Positions 7,463 to 13,006 of a stretch of DNA of 13,006 bases are shown piece after piece. Below the pieces are notes generated by a model. It was not told the origin of the DNA. It saw nothing but the letters and a program-made list of their open reading frames with translations, and made no database searches. The position numbers were made by a program, and so were the translations under genes. The stretch's first letter is position 1. Each line of letters begins with the position of its first letter. The DNA is from DATEPR01 sp036503065 (GTDB lineage: Bacteria; Actinomycetota; Actinomycetes; Mycobacteriales; Pseudonocardiaceae): the NCBI GenBank assembly GCA_036503065.1, contig DASXXM010000206.1, forward strand, positions 1-13,006, read 5' to 3'.

Positions 7463-7469
7463 AGGTGAC

Positions 7470-7503
7470 GCCGGGCCCGCGCGCAATGTCACAGTGGCCC
7501 GGC
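7470..7503 (+). terminator. Hairpin after the S53 peptidase gene
   Basis: Perfect 8-bp arms GCCGGGCC (7470-7477) and GGCCCGGC (7496-7503), loop of 18 bases, starting 8 bp after the TAA. There is no T-run, which is common for terminators in high-GC actinomycetes. It separates the peptidase from the oxidoreductase gene. Confidence 0.55.
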
Positions 7504-7565
7504 CAGAGTTCTGTCTCACGGATAGGGTGGTGGTACAGGATAAATCGAGATCAAGATGAGGTGCG

Positions 7566-8549
7566 ATGGCACAGGTTGGCCTGACTGCGGCGTTGGAGCA
7601 GTTCCATCCACGGGAGATCATCGATCACACGGTGTTGGCCGAGGAACACGGCTTTCGCGGCGTGATGGCGGCGGACCACTTCCAGCCGTGGGTGCCCGTG
7701 CAGGGCCAGGCGGCGTTCGTGTGGAACGTGCTGGCGGCGCTGGGCGAGCGGACCGAGGGCGACATGGGGCCGGGCGTGACGTGCCCGTCGTTCCGGTTCC
7801 ACCCCGCGATCGTGGCGCAGGCCGCCGCGACGCAGGAGGCGATGTATCCGGGCCGGTCCTGGCTGGGGCTGGGTTCCGGTGAGGCGCTCAACGAGCACAT
7901 CATCGGCGACTACTGGCCGGAGGCGCCCGAACGCGTCACCCGGATGTTCGAGGCCCTCGACGTGATCAAGAAGCTGTTCACCGGCAAGGACGTCAAGCAC
8001 GACGGGCAGTTCTTCAAACTGCACAAGACCCGCCTGTGGACGATGCCCGACGCGCCGCCGCCGATCTACATCGCGGCCGCAGGCCCGGTCACGTCGAAGC
8101 GGACCGGCGCACTGGCCGACGGCATCATCACGCCCGCCGCCGCGCTGTCCAAGATCGAGGGCGTGCTGAGCAAGTTCGCCGAAGGCGCCCGCTCGGCCGG
8201 CAAGGACCCGGACACGATGCCGAAGCTGCTGCAGATGCACCTGTCCTGGGCGCCGACCGACGAGGATGCCTGGGTCAACGCGATGGAGCAGTGGCCCAAC
8301 GGCGGCATGAAGTTCCCGAAGCAGGACATTCGCTCACCGTTCGACTTCGCCGAGATGGCGAAACTGGTGCGGCGCGAGGACTTCGAGGGCCGGATGGTCG
8401 TTTCGTCCGACCCGGACACGCACCGCGCGGAGATCCAGAAGTATATCGACGCGGGCTTCGACCGGATCTACGTGCACAACGTGGGCCGCAACCAGGAAGA
8501 GTGGATCAAGGTCTTCGGTCGCGAGGTGCTCCCGAAGCTGACACACTGA
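7566..8549 (+). CDS. F420-dependent LLM-class oxidoreductase, glucose-6-phosphate dehydrogenase-like
   Basis: A 327-residue TIM-barrel enzyme of the luciferase-like group that uses coenzyme F420. DHFQPW (37-42), GSGEALNE (103-110) and the segment around AAAGPVTSKRTGALADG match the F420-dependent glucose-6-phosphate dehydrogenase branch. Aligned by eye to mycobacterial FGD1 from memory, Asp37, His38, Trp42 and Glu106 fit the active-site residues D39, H40, W44 and E109. Lys178, Lys252 and Arg276 fit the phosphate-binding K198, K259 and R283. A sugar-phosphate substrate and supply of reduced F420 are therefore plausible but unproven; a region between Lys178 and Lys252 is about 13 residues longer than in FGD1. 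ATG 7566 has a nearby GAGG (4-bp spacing). It appears to be a single-gene unit, bounded by hairpins on both sides. Confidence 0.88.
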   Translation: MAQVGLTAALEQFHPREIIDHTVLAEEHGFRGVMAADHFQPWVPVQGQAAFVWNVLAALGERTEGDMGPGVTCPSFRFHPAIVAQAAATQEAMYPGRSWLGLGSGEALNEHIIGDYWPEAPERVTRMFEALDVIKKLFTGKDVKHDGQFFKLHKTRLWTMPDAPPPIYIAAAGPVTSKRTGALADGIITPAAALSKIEGVLSKFAEGARSAGKDPDTMPKLLQMHLSWAPTDEDAWVNAMEQWPNGGMKFPKQDIRSPFDFAEMAKLVRREDFEGRMVVSSDPDTHRAEIQKYIDAGFDRIYVHNVGRNQEEWIKVFGREVLPKLTH

Positions 8550-8611
8550 ACCAGAGCTGACACGCCGAAAGGCAACCCGCACAACGAGTTTGTCCGCACA
8601 GCAATGAGGCC

Positions 8612-8647
8612 GTCGACACTGGGCCACCCGTCCACACTGGGCCACCC
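8612..8647. repeat. Two tandem 18-bp repeats GTCSACACTGGGCCACCC
   Basis: Copies at 8612-8629 and 8630-8647 differ at one position only. They end five bases before the terminator-like hairpin and may belong to the same intergenic element. Confidence 0.85.
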
Positions 8648-8651
8648 AGCA

Positions 8652-8683
8652 GGGGATGATCACTCGATCAGGTGATCATCCCC
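8652..8683. terminator. Perfect 12-bp stem-loop, likely bidirectional terminator
   Basis: Arms GGGGATGATCAC (8652-8663) and GTGATCATCCCC (8672-8683) pair perfectly around the 8-base loop TCGATCAG. It lies about 100 bp past the oxidoreductase stop and about 220 bp past the convergent TetR gene, so it can end transcription from either side. No T-run follows. Confidence 0.75.
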
Positions 8684-8855
8684 GAAGCCGGGAGAAAACC
8701 ACCCGGTCCCATTCGTTGAGCGAAGAAAAGACAGCGCCCCTCGCGACCGCCGCCAGCGCCCGATCACGGCCCGCACATGCAGGCAACCCACCCGCGAGCA
8801 AGAACAGAAGGAGGAACAGACAGCCGACCCGCGACCGGAGAGTGGGAAGAAGCCC

Positions 8856-8894
8856 GCGAGTGCCCGGCCTGCGAGTGCCCGGCCTGCGAGTGCC
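8856..8894. repeat. 15-bp tandem repeat GCGAGTGCCCGGCCT, 2.6 copies
   Basis: Identical units at 8856-8870 and 8871-8885, then nine more matching bases to 8894. It ends 11 bp before the TetR stop codon. Such an array would vary in copy number by slippage. Confidence 0.9.
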
Positions 8895-8905
8895 GCGGGC
8901 CAATA

Positions 8906-9502
8906 TCACAGCCGCAGGCCGCCGAACGCCACCGCGACCACGGCGTCGGCGATCTCACCGACGTCGTGGCCGCGGTCGGGCCGGTACCACTCGATCAGCG
9001 AGTTGACCATGCCGAACAGCAGCCGCGCGGTGATCGCGGCGTCCACGTCCGGCCGGATGCCGCCCTCGGTGATGGCCGCGCGCGCCAGGTCGGCCACGAT
9101 CAGGTCGAACTCACGGCGCCGGGCCAGCGCGGCCCGCTCGACGTCGGTGTTGCCACGCACCCGCAGCAGCAGCGTGACGAACGGCAGCTCCGCCACCAGC
9201 ACCTCGACACTGCGCCGCACGAGGTGCTCCAGCCGCGCGGTGGCCGGGCCGGTGGTGCAGCCCGGCTCGGCGGCGGCCGCGAACAAGCCGTCCAGCGCCC
9301 GATTCACCGCCAGCCGCAACAGTTCGGTCTTGCTCGGCACGTGGTGGTAGATCGCGGACTTCGTGATGCCGAGGCGGTTGGCCAGGTCCTCCATGCTGGT
9401 GCCGTCGTAGCCGCGGTCGTTGAACACCTCGACCGCGACTCGCAGCAGCGACTCCCGGTCGTAGCCGGGGCGACCGCGTCGAATCGACGGCTCGGCTGTC
9501 AC
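8906..9502 (-). CDS. TetR-family regulator, probable PaaR-like phenylacetate repressor
   Basis: A 198-residue TetR-type repressor. The N-terminal helix-turn-helix lies at about 37-56 (MEDLANRLGITKSAIYHHV, then PSKTELLRLAV), preceded by the usual helix LLRVAVEVFNDRGYDGTS; the remainder is an all-helical ligand domain. I chose GTG 9502-9500 (MTAEPSIRRG), with GGTGAG 6 bp before it. The longer open frame from TTG 9559 would run through the operator and is unlikely. It is divergent from a 3-hydroxyacyl-CoA dehydrogenase gene and adjacent to paaABC, and identical half-sites occur in front of both units. In actinobacteria a TetR protein, PaaR, represses phenylacetate genes and is released by phenylacetyl-CoA. 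That this protein does so is inference from context and operators. Confidence 0.85.
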   Translation of the reverse strand: MTAEPSIRRGRPGYDRESLLRVAVEVFNDRGYDGTSMEDLANRLGITKSAIYHHVPSKTELLRLAVNRALDGLFAAAAEPGCTTGPATARLEHLVRRSVEVLVAELPFVTLLLRVRGNTDVERAALARRREFDLIVADLARAAITEGGIRPDVDAAITARLLFGMVNSLIEWYRPDRGHDVGEIADAVVAVAFGGLRL

Positions 9503-9518
9503 GTCGATCTCACCGCCC

Positions 9519-9549
9519 TTGCCACCTGACCGACCATTCGGTCGATAAT
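9519..9549 (+). promoter_or_regulatory. Promoter of the dehydrogenase gene, operator within its spacer
   Basis: TTGCCA (9519-9524) and GATAAT (9544-9549, five of six consensus bases) are separated by 19 bp. The spacer is almost entirely the inverted repeat at 9528-9543, so repressor binding would block RNA polymerase directly. The predicted start near 9556 leaves a leader of about 34 bases with GGAGAGG at 9575-9581. Confidence 0.55.
9528..9543. promoter_or_regulatory. TetR/PaaR-type operator GACCGA-CCAT-TCGGTC
   Basis: Perfect 6-bp arms around CCAT in the 87-bp gap between the divergent TetR and dehydrogenase starts. The core ACCG-N6-CGGT recurs in front of paaA and resembles the PaaR motif I recall from Corynebacterium. 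Confidence 0.75.
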
Positions 9550-9589
9550 CCGGCTTCAACGATAGCCGTCAAGCGGAGAGGCGTGGGAC

Positions 9590-10429
9590 ATGCGGGTTGG
9601 GGTGATCGGCGGCGGCCGGATGGGTGCTGGGATCGCGCAGGTCTTTCTCGGCATCGGCGCCGAGGTCGTGCTGGTAGAGGCGGGTGCGGACGCCGCGGCG
9701 GCGGCCGGTGACCGGGTGCGGTCCGGGCTGGTGAAGGCCGCGGAGCGCGGTTCGCTGACCGAGCCGGTGGCGGTCGCCGCCGGGCGGTTGCGGGTGGTCG
9801 AGGACATCACCGAGTTGCCACCGGACGCGGATCTGGTGGTGGAGGCCGTGCCGGAGCGGCCCGCGTTGAAGATCGACGTGCTGACCAGGGCCGAGCAGGC
9901 GCTCGACAACGCAGCGGTGCTGGCCACTAATACCAGTTCGTTGTCGATCGACGAGCTCGCCACGGCGCTTCGGCGGCCCGATCGGTTCGTCGGCATGCAC
10001 TTCTTCAATCCGGTGCCGCCGTCGGCGCTGGTCGAGGTCGTGCTGGGCGTGGCGACCGGCGATGACGTGCGGGATCGGGTGGTCGAGTGGGTGACCGCGT
10101 TGGGCAAGACCGGCGTCGTGGTGCGCGACTCGCCCGGTTTCGCGAGTAGTCGGCTCGGCGTGTTGCTCGGGCTGGAGGCGGCCAGGATGGTCGAGGAGGG
10201 AGTTGCCGAGCCCGAAGCCATCGACAAGGCCATGGAACTGGGCTACCGGCATCCGATGGGTCCGCTGCGGCTGACCGACCTGGTCGGCCTGGACGTCCGG
10301 CTGGCCATCGCCGAGTACCTGCACGAGAAGCTGGGGGACCGGTTCGCGCCGCCCGACCTGCTGCGTCGGAAGGTCGCCGCGGGTGAGTTGGGGCGCAAGA
10401 CCGGCCAGGGCTTCTACTCCTGGTCATAG
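9590..10429 (+). CDS. 3-hydroxyacyl-CoA dehydrogenase, PaaH/3-hydroxybutyryl-CoA type
   Basis: A 279-residue NAD-dependent dehydrogenase. The N-terminal Rossmann motif is GVIGGGRMGAGIA (4-16). Substrate-side residues include NTSS (114-117), His137 in HFFNP and Glu149 in ALVEV, the His-Glu pair of the family. The C-terminal domain (DSPGFASSRLG, 180-190, then GYRHPMGPLRLTDLVGLDV) is typical. The asparagine normally found in PGFxxNR (Asn208 of the human enzyme) is Ser187. This variant also appears in actinobacterial relatives I recall, so it is probably a clade trait. In phenylacetate catabolism PaaH oxidises 3-hydroxyadipyl-CoA; a general short-chain 3-hydroxyacyl-CoA role is the alternative. 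GGAGAGG lies 8 bp before ATG 9590. It shares a divergent operator with the TetR gene and ends 129 bp before paaA. Confidence 0.9.
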   Translation: MRVGVIGGGRMGAGIAQVFLGIGAEVVLVEAGADAAAAAGDRVRSGLVKAAERGSLTEPVAVAAGRLRVVEDITELPPDADLVVEAVPERPALKIDVLTRAEQALDNAAVLATNTSSLSIDELATALRRPDRFVGMHFFNPVPPSALVEVVLGVATGDDVRDRVVEWVTALGKTGVVVRDSPGFASSRLGVLLGLEAARMVEEGVAEPEAIDKAMELGYRHPMGPLRLTDLVGLDVRLAIAEYLHEKLGDRFAPPDLLRRKVAAGELGRKTGQGFYSWS

Positions 10430-10495
10430 CAGAGCGGCCTGCGGGCGGCGCGAGCTGCGTCGGAGCGAGCCGATGTGATGGCGCACCACGTCACC

Positions 10496-10524
10496 TTGCC
10501 CGAGCACGAAACTTGAGAGACACT
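10496..10524 (+). promoter_or_regulatory. Candidate paaABC promoter
   Basis: TTGCCC (10496-10501) and GACACT (10519-10524) with a 17-bp spacer are the best pair upstream of paaA. Transcription would start near 10531, inside the operator. The -10 matches only three consensus bases; TTGAGA at 10513 with a weak downstream -10 is an alternative. Confidence 0.35.
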
Positions 10525-10528
10525 ACTT

Positions 10529-10550
10529 ACTGACCGAATGTTCGGTAAGG
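10529..10550. promoter_or_regulatory. TetR/PaaR-type operator over the paaA leader
   Basis: The inverted repeat ACCGA-ATGT-TCGGT (10533-10546) lies in a 22-bp block that reads ACTGACCG on the left and CGGTAAGG on the right. It has the same ACCG-N6-CGGT core as the site at 9528. It overlaps the start of the paaA Shine-Dalgarno AAGGAG (10547-10552). Confidence 0.75.
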
Positions 10551-10558
10551 AGCCTGAG

Positions 10559-11490
<932 letters not shown>

Positions 11491-11494
<4 letters not shown>

Positions 11495-11775
11495 GTTCGA
11501 ACTGGCCGTTGTGGGAGGTGTTCGTGCGCGGCAAGCGCGGCCTCAACCACGTGCACGTCGGTTCGCTGCACGCCCCCGACGCGAACCTCGCCGTACGCAA
11601 CGCCCGCGACCTCTACACCCGCCGCAACGAGGGGGTCAGCATCTGGGTGGTGCCGTCCTCGGCCATTACGGCGTCCACTGTGGACGAGAAGGACCCGTTC
11701 TTCGAGCCGGCCGCGGACAAGGTCTACCGGCACCCGACGTTCTACCGCATCCCCGACGACGTTCCGCACCTGTGA
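11491..11775 (+). CDS. paaB: Phenylacetyl-CoA epoxidase subunit PaaB
   Basis: A 94-residue protein, the normal size for PaaB. It begins MSSNWPLWEVFVRGKRGLNHVHVGSLHAPD and contains ARDLYTRRNEGVSIWVVPSSAI, both typical. PaaB has no catalytic residues; in the epoxidase it bridges and stabilises the PaaA/PaaC heterodimers and is needed for electron transfer to the di-iron centre. The ATG overlaps the paaA stop by four bases and the stop lies 7 bp before paaC, so it is an inner gene of the operon. Codon use matches its neighbours apart from an ACT-GTG pair inside the motif TCCACTGTGGA (11674-11684), noted in the findings. Confidence 0.96.
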
Positions 11776-11782
11776 GGCCGTG

Positions 11783-12706
11783 ATGTCGTTCGACAACGCC
11801 TACGAGTCCCTCATCGAGGACAACGACGAGACGCACTGGGCCTACGGCACCGGTTTCACCGACCCACTGTCCGATGTGGACCGAGCGGTCCCCGACGGGG
11901 TGCACCCGGCCGACCTGGCCACCTACTGTCTGATGCTCGGCGACGACGCGCTGGTGCTGGCGCAACGGCTGTCCGCGTGGTGCTCGTGGGCGCCGGAACT
12001 CGAGGAGGACGTCGCGCTGGCAAACATCGCGCTGGACCTGCTCGGCCAGGCCCGGCTGCTGTATGCCAGGGCGGTCGAGGTGGACCCGTCGATCCGGCCC
12101 GCGAACGCGCCCGCGCACGTGCCACCAGAGGACGCGCTGGCCTACTTCCGCGACGAGCTGGACTTCCGCAACGTCCGGCTGGCCGAGATCGACACCGGCC
12201 CCGGCCCGGCCGGCGATTTCGCGATGACCATCGCCCGGCTGCTGGTGTTCGCGAGCTGGCGGCTGGCCCTGTTCACCCGGCTGGCCGACGCGACCGACCC
12301 GGTAATGGCGGCCATCGCCGCCAAGGGCGTCAAGGAACTTGCGTACCACCGCGACCACGCGGCCCAGTGGACCGTCCGGCTCGGCGACGGCACCCCCGTC
12401 TCGACCGAGCGGATGCGAGCCGGGCTGGCCGCGATCTGGCCTTTGGTCCCGGAACTCTGCATGCCACATGCTATAGACTGTGTGCCACATGCTATAGCAT
12501 CGTTCAACGCGACCGAAATGCGGGCGGAACTGGACGAGGTGCTGGACCAGGTGTTCGCCGCCGCCGGGTTGGCGCGGCCAGAGGTGCCGGCGATGGCCGG
12601 CGTCAGCGGCCGGACCGGGCGCGATGGTGTGCACACTGCCGCGTTGGGCTTCCTGTTGGCCGAGCTCCAGCACATCGCGCGGTCACATCCGCAGGCGGTG
12701 TGGTGA
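11783..12706 (+). CDS. paaC: Phenylacetyl-CoA epoxidase structural subunit PaaC with in-frame repeat insertion
   Basis: A 307-residue ferritin-like protein. HPADLATYCLMLGDDALVLAQRLS (41-64), ALANIALDLLGQARLLY (78-94), YFRDELDFRN (121-130) and VKELAYHRDHAAQW (183-196) are typical of PaaC, the structural partner that pairs with PaaA. The C-terminal DGVHTAALGFLLAELQHIARSHP is also native. Between PEL and FNATEM, residues 226-240 (CMPHAIDCVPHAIAS) do not look like PaaC. They are encoded by two copies of a 15-bp repeat and appear to be a 45-bp in-frame insertion that keeps the gene open; effect on assembly is unknown. ATG 11783 has GAGG 5 bp upstream and is preferred over GTG 11780. The last 250 bp are repeated directly downstream, and paaD, normally next, is not in the window. 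Confidence 0.94.
   Translation: MSFDNAYESLIEDNDETHWAYGTGFTDPLSDVDRAVPDGVHPADLATYCLMLGDDALVLAQRLSAWCSWAPELEEDVALANIALDLLGQARLLYARAVEVDPSIRPANAPAHVPPEDALAYFRDELDFRNVRLAEIDTGPGPAGDFAMTIARLLVFASWRLALFTRLADATDPVMAAIAAKGVKELAYHRDHAAQWTVRLGDGTPVSTERMRAGLAAIWPLVPELCMPHAIDCVPHAIASFNATEMRAELDEVLDQVFAAAGLARPEVPAMAGVSGRTGRDGVHTAALGFLLAELQHIARSHPQAVW
12462..12500 (+). repeat. Short repeat pair TGCCACATGCTATAG, copy 1 (inside paaC)
   Basis: Two identical 15-bp units at 12462-12476 and 12483-12497, period 21, ending in the 12-bp palindrome ATGCTATAGCAT (12489-12500). It is A/T-rich against a very GC-rich background, unlike paaC codons around it. Confidence 0.93.
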
Positions 12707-12718
12707 TGGGACTCTGCA

Positions 12719-12757
12719 TGACACATGCTATAGACTGTGTGCCACATGCTATAGCAT
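12719..12757 (+). repeat. Short repeat pair, copy 2
   Basis: The same structure at 12719-12733 and 12740-12754 with the palindrome at 12746-12757. It differs from copy 1 by one base (TGACAC for TGCCAC in the first unit). Confidence 0.93.
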
Positions 12758-12991
12758 CGTTCGACGCGGCTGAGGTGCGGGCGGAACTCGACGAGGTGCT
12801 GGACCGGGTGTTCGCCGCCGCCGGGTGTTCGCGGCCGGAGGTGCCGGCCGGGTTGGCGCGGCCGGGCTTGCCGGCGATGGCCGGTGTCGGCGGCCGGACC
12901 GGCCGGACTGGGCGCGTCGGGTTTCCTGTTGGCCGAGCTCGAGCACATCGCGCGGTCGCATCCGCAGGCGGTGTGGTGATGAAACTCTGCA

Positions 12992-13006
12992 TGCCACATG
13001 CTATAG
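12992..13006 (+). repeat. Short repeat unit, copy 3, cut by window end
   Basis: One complete 15-bp unit TGCCACATGCTATAG, identical to copy 1, ending at the last base of the window. A partner unit is expected just beyond the edge. Confidence 0.85.

Larger units (their letters stand above)
8550..8905. other. Convergent intergenic region rich in repeats
   Basis: About 356 bp between the oxidoreductase (plus) and the TetR gene (minus). It holds a 15-bp direct repeat at the oxidoreductase stop (8536-8550 and 8555-8569, 13 of 15 identical), two 18-bp tandem repeats, a strong hairpin, and 2.6 copies of a 15-bp tandem repeat beside the TetR stop. I see no confident gene; a short minus-strand open frame with a lipoprotein-like hydrophobic stretch (8676-8909) is treated as a possibility only. 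Confidence 0.6.
12451..13006 (+). repeat. Tandem array of paaC 3' end: two units plus the start of a third
   Basis: Unit 1 is 12451-12707 (257 bp, the real end of paaC). Unit 2 is 12708-12980 (273 bp). Unit 3 starts at 12981 and is cut by the window end. Units 1 and 2 match in order from the CTATAG repeat pair to the shared ending GTGTGGTGATG. Unit 2 differs by a 27-bp internal duplication, a 9-bp insertion and a 20-bp deletion, which sum to the 16-bp length difference. Sampled substitutions are 1 of 52 in the repeat pair, 7 of 63 in the following segment and 2 of 59 at the 3' end. The array appears to have grown by tandem duplication followed by divergence. Confidence 0.92.
12706..13006 (+). 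pseudogene. Duplicated paaC C-terminal fragment, frameshifted, open to window end
   Basis: From the ATG that overlaps the paaC stop (TGATG), an open frame of 100 codons runs off the window. Residues 1-60 or so (MGLCMTHAIDCVPHAIASF, then RAELDEVLDRVFAAAG) repeat PaaC residues 224-275. After GRTGR a 20-bp deletion shifts the frame, so the native FLLAELQHIARSHP ending is replaced by an Arg/Ala-rich tail. The stop TGA is then skipped and the frame enters the third copy as MKLCMPHAI. There is no Shine-Dalgarno of its own, but stop-start coupling with paaC could allow translation. It lacks the rest of PaaC, so I regard it as a broken duplicate; it could equally be the start of a novel fused reading frame. 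Confidence 0.7.

Noticed and set aside
8656..9529. Plus-strand open frames between the oxidoreductase and dehydrogenase genes
   Set aside because: They run through the hairpin and tandem repeats or lie antisense to the TetR gene; their translations are Arg/Pro/Ser-rich with no domain.
11666..12673. 335-codon minus-strand open frame opposite paaC
   Set aside because: Antisense shadow of paaB and paaC. Its repeated SMWHTVYSMWHAE string is only the reverse reading of the CTATAG repeat pair.
12451..13006. CRISPR array
   Set aside because: The 15-bp units come in pairs at 21-bp period and the larger unit is 257-273 bp of homologous paaC sequence; there are no unique 30-40 bp spacers and no cas genes.
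12451..13006. Assembly artefact duplicating the paaC end
   Set aside because: Units 1 and 2 differ by numerous substitutions and three indels, which a collapsed or stuttered assembly would not produce; long reads should still confirm copy number.

Overview
The window is high-GC DNA (strong G/C bias at third codon positions, frequent GTG/TTG starts). It encodes an F420-dependent luciferase-like oxidoreductase, a PaaABC phenylacetyl-CoA epoxidase, an S53 secreted peptidase and PrxQ/MarR genes. This points to a filamentous actinomycete, most likely Pseudonocardiaceae-like; the family assignment is inference.

Layout. (1) Positions 1-2199, minus strand: a compact gene string MarR regulator > PrxQ peroxiredoxin > epoxide-hydrolase-type alpha/beta hydrolase > MobA/MocA-like nucleotidyltransferase, the last cut by the window edge. 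(2) Positions 2245-5561, minus strand: a free-standing MHYT membrane sensor and a PAS-GGDEF-EAL protein whose GGDEF and EAL signatures are both degenerate (GGDGF and RAL), so it probably does not make or break c-di-GMP. They are separated by a 404-bp non-coding stretch with several palindromes. (3) Positions 5562-6187: a divergent intergenic region with a perfect 8-bp hairpin, then a small YVGGPLDG-motif gene. (4) Positions 6188-8549, plus strand: a secreted sedolisin (S53) without a large pro-domain, a hairpin, and an F420-dependent oxidoreductase of the glucose-6-phosphate dehydrogenase type. (5) Positions 8550-8905: non-coding, with 18-bp tandem repeats, a perfect 12-bp terminator-like hairpin and 15-bp tandem repeats. 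(6) Positions 8906-13006: the phenylacetate module, with a divergent TetR regulator (PaaR-like), a 3-hydroxyacyl-CoA dehydrogenase (PaaH-like) and the operon paaA-paaB-paaC.

How the phenylacetate module works together: two matching inverted repeats (ACCG-N6-CGGT) lie in the TetR/dehydrogenase divergent promoter and over the paaA leader and Shine-Dalgarno. This suggests that one TetR repressor controls itself, the beta-oxidation-type dehydrogenase and the ring-epoxidase operon.

The most unusual part is the 3' end of paaC. The gene appears to carry an in-frame insertion of about 45 bp made of two 15-bp repeats (TGCCACATGCTATAG) at a 21-bp period, ending in the palindrome ATGCTATAGCAT. This insert plus the rest of paaC is then tandemly repeated downstream: a second, diverged and frameshifted copy (12708-12980) and the start of a third (12981 to the window end). 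Because of a 20-bp deletion, the second copy stays open and would read in frame into the third, starting at an ATG that overlaps the paaC stop (TGATG). This looks like an active or recent repeat-driven expansion inside a catabolic operon and is the best candidate here for something undescribed.
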